Shown piece by piece: positions 44,370 to 49,695 of a DNA stretch of 49,695 nucleotides. The notes under the pieces were generated by a model. That model was not told the origin of the DNA. It worked only from the letters and a program-made list of their open reading frames with translations, and ran no database searches. Source of the DNA: Gammaproteobacteria bacterium (GTDB lineage Bacteria; Pseudomonadota; Gammaproteobacteria; Pseudomonadales; Pseudohongiellaceae). A program made the translations under genes and the position numbers. The stretch covers positions 1 through 49,695 of the forward strand of contig PCCP01000123.1 of assembly GCA_002731775.1 (NCBI GenBank). Direction: 5' to 3'. Every line of letters begins with the position of its first letter. Position 1 is the first letter of the stretch.

Positions 44370-45062
44370 ATGACCAGCTCCATTAAACCAGGCACCAACA
44401 GACCCATACGCAGTTATGTGATCCGTTCGGGTCGCTTCACTACTTCCCAACGTACGGCGATCGAGCAACACTGGGTTGATTATGGGATCGATTACGACGC
44501 TGCCCGGTTACCACTGGAAGAAGTTTTCCCAGGGGGCGCACACCTGATTGTCGAAATTGGTTTCGGCATGGGGGATTCTCTGCTGCAGATGGCCCGGGAA
44601 CAAACAGAGTCCAGTTTTATCGGTATCGACGTGCACAAGCCCGGCGTAGGCAAATTACTCCATGGTATTGCCGAGCATGGACTGAGCAATCTGCGCATCA
44701 TTTGCCATGACGCCCAGGAGGTCTTGCGGAACTGTTTTGACCCCGCCAGCATCGACCAGCTGCTGATATTTTTCCCGGACCCCTGGCCAAAAAAACGGCA
44801 CCACAAACGCAGACTGGTACAGACGGAGTTCGCCGAGCTGGCCTGCGTAAAATTGAAAACCGGCGGCACTATCCACCTCGCCACCGATTGGCAGGCCTAT
44901 GCGGAGCACATGATGGACGTTCTGGAAGGCATCGATACGCTGGAAAACGTAGAAGGAAGCAAGCGCTATTGGGATCGACCCAACCGGCCGGCCACCAAGT
45001 TTTCCAGAAGAGGACAAAAATTAGGTCACGGTGTATGGGACCTGTTGTTTCGCAAACGCTGA
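44370..45062 (+). CDS. trmB: tRNA (guanine(46)-N7)-methyltransferase
   Basis: 230-aa SAM-dependent enzyme that makes m7G46 in tRNA variable loops. It has the SAM motif VEIGFGMGDSLLQMA, GIDVHKPGVGKLL, and the family block LLIFFPDPWPKKRHHKRRLVQ. The C-terminus includes TKFSRRGQKLGHGVWDL. It follows thiG by 45 nt, as in Pseudomonas, and converges with the YgjP-type gene. Confidence 0.95.
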   Translation: MTSSIKPGTNRPIRSYVIRSGRFTTSQRTAIEQHWVDYGIDYDAARLPLEEVFPGGAHLIVEIGFGMGDSLLQMAREQTESSFIGIDVHKPGVGKLLHGIAEHGLSNLRIICHDAQEVLRNCFDPASIDQLLIFFPDPWPKKRHHKRRLVQTEFAELACVKLKTGGTIHLATDWQAYAEHMMDVLEGIDTLENVEGSKRYWDRPNRPATKFSRRGQKLGHGVWDLLFRKR

Positions 45063-45081
45063 AACCGTCGATTGGGGAGCC

Positions 45082-45813
45082 TTAAAACCAAAACCGATGC
45101 TCATGTTGCTTCAGCCAGTCCACATACTTATCGTATTGCGGACATATGGACTCTACCAGTGACCAAAATCTCTTCGAATGATCCATGTGCACCAGGTGGC
45201 AAACCTCGTGTGTAATCATGTAATCAATGATGCTGTATGGCGCCAGCATGATCAGCCAGTTGTACTGGATGATGCCGGCTGAAGTACAGTGCCCCCATTT
45301 GGATTTGGTTTTCCTGAGTTTTATTTCCTTGATCTTGTGGTCGACCCCCAGGTGTCTGGCCAACCCCCGAGCCCGGGGCAGCAGATACTCACTGGCTTTG
45401 TCGATAAGATAGTCTTCTACCTGGATCCTGGCCTTGGTCGCATTAAGCTTGTGTCCCTGGATAATGAACTGATCCAAGCTGATCAATATTCGCTGTTTAC
45501 GCCCCTGTTTGAATACGATCTCCAGTTCCCGGGCACGACAGAAAATTTTGCCTCCTTTCTCAATCCGCAGCAGCTCCTTATCGCGCAGGGACTCCTCCAG
45601 CAGACGCTTCTCGATCCACTGTTGGTTGGCGCTAACAAACTGTCTTAGCTCGAGTGCGGATGCACGCAGGGGACAGCGCACGACCACTTTCCTGTGGCTA
45701 ATATAAATCGCCAGGGTCTTGCGTTTGCTGCGCTGTACTTCATAGCTAAATGGCTGCGCCCGGCTGCCACCACCGTGACCAAAATTTAGTGAAACTATTT
45801 TAGGCTCAGTCAT
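45082..45813 (-). CDS. YgjP-like zinc metallopeptidase (DUF45/SprT-like)
   Basis: 243 aa, no signal peptide. The motif HEVCHLVHMDHSKRFW gives HExxH plus a downstream His ligand, the WLM/DUF45 signature. Preceding blocks RKTKSKWGHCTSAG and NWLIMLAPYSIIDYMI are typical of YgjP. Physiological substrates are unclear. It converges with trmB with 19 nt between the stops. Confidence 0.88.
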   Translation of the reverse strand: MTEPKIVSLNFGHGGGSRAQPFSYEVQRSKRKTLAIYISHRKVVVRCPLRASALELRQFVSANQQWIEKRLLEESLRDKELLRIEKGGKIFCRARELEIVFKQGRKQRILISLDQFIIQGHKLNATKARIQVEDYLIDKASEYLLPRARGLARHLGVDHKIKEIKLRKTKSKWGHCTSAGIIQYNWLIMLAPYSIIDYMITHEVCHLVHMDHSKRFWSLVESICPQYDKYVDWLKQHEHRFWF

Positions 45814-45846
45814 GCTTTTACTTACTCTTGTTCCCGTCTGTTCATG

Positions 45847-46407
45847 TCATTGCCTGCTCGTGCCCCGGCAGGGTTTTCTCGCAATCAGGTTCGCAATTGC
45901 CCGCACCGGATTGGCAAGCTGACCCTCGAAATAGTGCAGTATTTCCCAATCACGAAAGTGCTCACGGAGCTCATTCTCCTGCAGCAGGAAAGCCCCTGAA
46001 TTAGGCCTGCCAAACTTGCGCTGCTGCAGCGTAAAAGTTTCATAAAAAATCAGGCCACCTGGCCGAATGGCTGTGCGCAACGAATCGAATAGTGGCCGGT
46101 GCAAATAATTGAACACCAACACTGCATCGAAACTACTCCCCACCAATAGCCTGGCGTCCTCCACTTCAAGATCCAGAGGCCAGCATTCACCATCCAGACC
46201 CGCTGCAGCCAGCGCCTCAGCGATGTGAGCAAGCGCATCGTCATCTCTGTCCGCGAATGTTACTGGAATTTTGTTGCGCGCCAGGAAGAGTCCGTTTCTG
46301 CCTCTGCCGCAAGCCAGATCGAGTACCCCTGCATCCAACTCCAGGGAATTCAGAAGCGCCAGATTATCAATTAACAAGGGCGCCGCATTGACATTTAAAT
46401 GTGGCAT
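45847..46407 (-). CDS. Class I SAM-dependent methyltransferase (TehB-like)
   Basis: 186 aa. The nucleotide-binding loop is VLDLACGRGRNGLFLA, followed by VTFADRDDDAL and FDAVLVFNYLHRPLF with RPGGLIFYETF. This is the Rossmann layout of small TehB/UbiE-type methyltransferases. The substrate is unknown. It lies 33 nt downstream of the YgjP-type gene on the same strand and may be co-transcribed with it. It is divergent from cmoA. Confidence 0.83.
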   Translation of the reverse strand: MPHLNVNAAPLLIDNLALLNSLELDAGVLDLACGRGRNGLFLARNKIPVTFADRDDDALAHIAEALAAAGLDGECWPLDLEVEDARLLVGSSFDAVLVFNYLHRPLFDSLRTAIRPGGLIFYETFTLQQRKFGRPNSGAFLLQENELREHFRDWEILHYFEGQLANPVRAIANLIARKPCRGTSRQ

Positions 46408-46605
46408 GGATTAACGGATAATACTCAAAGCCGGGGCAAGGCGTAAAATAGGTTAAAGCGCTGCTGCGCACAACCTCTATTCACAAAAATTTTCACCTGC
46501 GCAACCAGGAGTGGAATACAAGCAAGGCCAGGCTTCCCAAATACTAATTGCCAGAGCCTGGCAACTAGCGCCCCGGCATTACTTGTTCAGGCTTAGGTTC
46601 CAGAT

Positions 46606-47346
46606 ATGACTAGTTCCAATCAAACCAGGGATCGGATCTTCGCGGAGTTAATGCTGCCGGGAGATTTTGTCTTCGATGAAAAAGTCGCCAATGTCTTCGA
46701 GGACATGATTAACCGCTCCGTGCCTGGCTACAGTACGATTATCGCCATGATTGGGGTCCTTGCAGAGCGCTACTGCCAGGAAAATACCACGATCTATGAT
46801 CTGGGCTGCAGCCTGGGAGGCGCCACCTTCGCAGCCGCTTATCAGGTGAGCTGCTCTGATTATTCTATTGTGGCCGTCGACAACTCCCCCGCCATGATTG
46901 ACAAATTGCAACACAGGCTTGCTACGGAGCCAGGCCAGAGAGATCATATTCAATGCCGGTGTGAAGATATCTCCGCCACTGAAATCTCCAACGCCTCGGT
47001 GATTGTGCTCAACTTCAGCCTACAGTTTATTCCACTGGCGCAGCGCCATCAGCTCTTGGAAAAAATATTTGAGGGCCTGAATCCCGGCGGCATTCTAATC
47101 ATCTCCGAAAAAATCCTGTTCCCAGATGACAGCTTGAATCGGCTGTTTTCAGACTTGTACCACAACTTTAAGGAAAGCAGGGGCTATAGCCAGCTGGAAA
47201 TAAGTCAGAAGCGCGCCGCACTGGAAAATATACTGATCCCGGAAACCCTGAATACCCACAGAAGCCGGTTAGCTACGATTGGCTTCCGTTCTTTCGATGT
47301 CTGGTTTCAATGTTTTAATTTTGCCTCGATGGTTGCGTTTAGGTAG
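46606..47346 (+). CDS. cmoA: Carboxy-S-adenosyl-L-methionine synthase
   Basis: 246-aa enzyme that converts SAM and prephenate to carboxy-SAM, used for cmo5U34 tRNA modification. Motifs are FDEKVANVFEDMINRSVPGY, the loop YDLGCSLGGATFA, VAVDNSPAMIDKL and VLNFSLQFIPLAQR. The C-terminus FDVWFQCFNFASMVA is characteristic. cmoB starts 7 nt after its stop. Confidence 0.95.
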   Translation: MTSSNQTRDRIFAELMLPGDFVFDEKVANVFEDMINRSVPGYSTIIAMIGVLAERYCQENTTIYDLGCSLGGATFAAAYQVSCSDYSIVAVDNSPAMIDKLQHRLATEPGQRDHIQCRCEDISATEISNASVIVLNFSLQFIPLAQRHQLLEKIFEGLNPGGILIISEKILFPDDSLNRLFSDLYHNFKESRGYSQLEISQKRAALENILIPETLNTHRSRLATIGFRSFDVWFQCFNFASMVAFR

Positions 47347-47353
47347 CGCCGAC

Positions 47354-48313
47354 GTGGACCTGACTCCGCTGCAAAAACTGATCACAGGCACGCCACTGGA
47401 GTCGCTCGGGCCGTTCCTCGAGCCACAGTATTTAGAGCAAATACGCCATGGTGACTTTCCAAAATGGCGTAAGTTGTTAGCTGGCTTGCCCGAGTTGTCA
47501 GCCGCATCGGTCTGCCTCGGGCCGACGGTTAGTCTGGGAGACAAAACGGATCTTGAAACTTCGGCCCTGGCCGCGCTCGAGCTACAGCTCCGCGAATTTA
47601 ACCCGTGGCGGAAGGGTCCCTTCAGACTTTTCGGCATCGATATTGATAGCGAGTGGCGCTGCGACATGAAGTGGTCCCGCCTGCAGCAGGCGATTGCTCC
47701 ATTGTCGGGGAGAACGGTACTCGATGTCGGTGCCGGCAATGGTTATTACGGCTTTCGTATGCTCGAAGCAGGCGCCGATCTTGTCATCGGCATTGATCCT
47801 CACATCGCCTATGTAGCCCAGTTCTGGGCAATCAAGCATTTCCTGCCGGCGTTGCCGACGTTCGTGTTGCCGATGGCACTGGAAGCGTTGCCTCTCCGGC
47901 TGGCGTGTTTTGATACGGTGTTTTCGATGGGAGTAATCTATCACCGCCGTTCGCCAATCGACCACCTGCTGCTATTGAAAAATTCTCTGCGCCCTGGCGG
48001 AGAGCTTGTCATCGAAACCATTTATGTTGACGGCGCCGAAGGCTATTGTCTGACACCTGCAAGTAAGTATGCCCGCATGGCCAATGTATGGCTTCTACCA
48101 AGCATTGCAACACTACTGCAATGGCTGACTCGGTGCGGTTTCGAGGATTGCCGGGTAATAGACCAGTCTACCACCACCTTCAGCGAGCAAAGAAAAACTG
48201 CCTGGATGCCATTCGATTCGCTCAGCGATGCCCTCGACCCGGATGATCCCCACATAACGATTGAGGGGCTACCAGCGCCAAAACGGGTCGTTGTTTCGGC
48301 TCGATGTTCCTGA
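47354..48313 (+). CDS. cmoB: tRNA U34 carboxymethyltransferase
   Basis: About 319-aa enzyme that transfers the carboxymethyl group from carboxy-SAM to 5-hydroxyuridine-34 of tRNA. It has NPWRKGPFRLFGIDIDSEWR, the SAM-like loop VLDVGAGNGYYGFRM, FSMGVIYHRRSPIDHL and the end EGLPAPKRVVVSAR. The frame is open back to 47279 inside cmoA. I prefer the GTG at 47354, which gives VDLTPLQKLI aligned with the family N-terminus, with AGG at the cmoA stop as ribosome binding site. The 286 nt that follow (48314-48599) show no gene I can support. Confidence 0.94.
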   Translation: MDLTPLQKLITGTPLESLGPFLEPQYLEQIRHGDFPKWRKLLAGLPELSAASVCLGPTVSLGDKTDLETSALAALELQLREFNPWRKGPFRLFGIDIDSEWRCDMKWSRLQQAIAPLSGRTVLDVGAGNGYYGFRMLEAGADLVIGIDPHIAYVAQFWAIKHFLPALPTFVLPMALEALPLRLACFDTVFSMGVIYHRRSPIDHLLLLKNSLRPGGELVIETIYVDGAEGYCLTPASKYARMANVWLLPSIATLLQWLTRCGFEDCRVIDQSTTTFSEQRKTAWMPFDSLSDALDPDDPHITIEGLPAPKRVVVSARCS

Positions 48314-48599
48314 ATGCAACAATCAGCCGTGCACAAGCTGGACTATGATGGCGCCAAAAATTCTACCAGGCTGGCTTCGACTACGCTGGAATAATGGGTT
48401 AAAACCCTTGCAATTGCAGTGACACAGGCGCACGCCTAATCCGTAGTAATTGGAGTCGAAGCAATTTCTGTTACACCCGGCCCAATTTCATTGACGTGCC
48501 TGTCTAATTGCGCTAACTATACACTCTCGGCTGGCTAATAGGGTCAGCTCTAATTCTATCTTCCTGAAATTCTATCCAACAACAAAAAGAGAATAAGAA

Positions 48600-49568
48600 A
48601 TGGCTAGACCACTACGTATAGAGTACCCGGATGCTGTCTATCATATTTCCAATTATGGCCTCAATAATCAACGCGTCTTTCCTTCGGCCAAATATTTTGA
48701 AGTATTCCTGGAGAGTCTGGGCGCAGCCTGCTCCCGGCTAAACGTTGAAATCCATGCCTACTGCCTCCTCAGAGGCCAGTATCACCTGCTGGTAAAAACA
48801 CCTGAGGCAAATTTGAGCAGATTCATGCGTCAGGTCGGTGGTCTGTATACGCAACAATATCAGCGGCTCAAGCGCAGCGATGGCTCCCTCTTCCGGGGTC
48901 GCTACAAGGCGGTACTGGTACAGGAGGACAAGTACTTGTTGCCTCTGTCCAGATTTATCCATGCAAAAGTAAAAGCATCTGAGCGCAGCATTTATCCCTG
49001 GAGCAGTTACACCTACTTCACACGCAAGGCGAAGCCCCCGCGCTGGTTCAACCGCGACGCCATCCTCAAGCAGCTAAAGACAACGGCTACGAAACGTGCT
49101 GCTGCTTACAGGAAATACTGTGCCCAGGATGTCGATGCAGATCTTGCCCATTTTTACGGCAGGAAAAACCTGTCATCGATAATGGGTGATGACAAATTCC
49201 GCAAGGCAGCCCGGAAAAAACGTTCAGCTACGCCGGCAAGGAGAGTCTCCAGAGGGGCAAATACCAAATGGCGGCCCTCTTGCAAACAAATCATTAGCGC
49301 AGTTGCCAACCAGTACCGGGTATCCGAGTCCAGTATCTATAAGGCGGCTCGCGGCCCCGGCTCCAAGAACGTGCCTCGATGGGTTGCCATGTATTTATGT
49401 CAGGAGCTTTCGGCGGTAACGCTGCAATCCATAGCCAGGCTATTCAAGCTAAAAAGATACGGCACCGTGTCGACGACGGTGGGGAAGTTGAAAGTGGAGT
49501 TTCAGCACAGTCCGAAAGTGCTGGCAACAACAGAAAAACTGGCGAGGCAACTTAGTAAGGCAAAATAA
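48600..49568 (+). mobile_element. REP-associated-type Y1 transposase (degenerate HUH) with DnaA-C-like tail
   Basis: 322-aa protein starting MARPLRIEYPDAVYHIS, the hallmark of REP-associated tyrosine transposases related to IS200/IS605. The usual HUH motif (NHYHLL) reads GQYHLLVKT here, so one metal-binding His is lost. The candidate nucleophile is in GGLYTQQYQRL, followed by SLFRGRYKAVLVQEDKYLL and YPWSSY. The C-terminal half ends in a DnaA domain IV-like helix-turn-helix (PRWVAMYLCQELSAVTLQSIARLF). It is probably catalytically impaired or domesticated. No left or right end palindromes are obvious. AGAGAATAAG lies just upstream of the ATG. Confidence 0.82.
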
Positions 49569-49569
49569 T

Positions 49570-49695
49570 CGTGGTAAGTCCATGCGGTTTAGTGTGATTT
49601 ACCCGGATGGGACCCGAGATGACATTATCAATGTACCTGACTACAATTTTGCCTGGCAACCCTCCTACCGGCTGTCACAACCTATGCTGTTCCCA
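49570..49695 (+). pseudogene. 3' fragment of a Cu-monooxygenase C-terminal-like coding sequence, runs off window
   Basis: Directly after the transposase TAA, 42 codons are open to the window end and read RGKSMRFSVIYPDGTRDD, then VPDYNFAWQPSYRLSQP. This resembles the C-terminal domain found in copper type II ascorbate-dependent monooxygenase-like and redoxin-fusion proteins, where a HMHxRGKS start is usual. Here the expected preceding His-Met-His is replaced by transposase sequence. It is therefore probably the remainder of an interrupted gene. An internal ATG at 49582 exists but would give a truncated domain. Confidence 0.45.

Overview
The window looks like a chromosomal segment of a marine-type gammaproteobacterium, with base composition near 50% G+C. 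The evidence is the Gram-negative LPS-core genes, a Pseudomonas-like order (waaA - FAD oxidase - aldo/keto reductase - hldE - waa/wap cluster; mutM/coaD/rsmD/ftsYEX/rpoH/thiSG/trmB) and the gammaproteobacterial cmoA-cmoB pair. The genus cannot be fixed from the sequence. I saw no rRNA, tRNA or CRISPR array.

Region 1 (1-18.7 kb): an edge fragment and pepQ, then LPS inner-core functions. These are waaA, an FAD oxidoreductase/aldo-keto reductase pair, hldE, an LpxL-type acyltransferase, a polytopic glycosyltransferase-like protein, and a minus-strand run: a GspE/PilB-type ATPase, then waaF, waaC, waaG, waaP, a tandem-kinase protein and a WapO-type carbamoyltransferase. Together they make, phosphorylate and carbamoylate a heptose-based core, as in the Pseudomonas waa/wap locus.

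Region 2 (18.9-34.2 kb): the most interesting part. It is a compact minus-strand operon of envelope proteins, mostly without known function. It encodes a Ser-rich lipoprotein, a 394-aa lipoprotein, a membrane-anchored TPR protein, a membrane-anchored PEGA-repeat/SUMF1 protein, a small acidic exported protein, a MotA/TolQ/ExbB-family proton channel, an actin/Hsp70-like ATPase with an FHA-like tail, two single-pass VWA proteins and two more lipoproteins. An M48 metalloprotease lipoprotein follows. A TPR protein with a TonB-like C-terminus lies upstream. The two VWA proteins share an N-terminal membrane segment with a buried Asp (FLDV...CGFGA) resembling the proton-relay helix of ExbD/TolR. I propose an uncharacterised proton-motive-force-driven envelope machine in which an ExbB-like pentamer drives a pair of VWA-bearing ExbD-like subunits.

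Region 3 (34.5-48.3 kb): housekeeping genes. These are a hydantoinase/oxoprolinase A subunit, mutM (TTG start), coaD, rsmD, ftsY-ftsE-ftsX, rpoH with a clear terminator, a DUF423 protein, thiS-thiG, trmB, a YgjP-type metalloprotease, a methyltransferase and cmoA-cmoB.

Region 4 (48.6 kb to end): a REP-associated-type Y1 transposase whose HUH motif has lost one His. Immediately after its stop codon the sequence resumes inside a coding fragment of another gene that runs off the window. A short dispersed repeat (three copies) begins at or beside stop codons at 9.47 kb, 37.98 kb and 43.2 kb.
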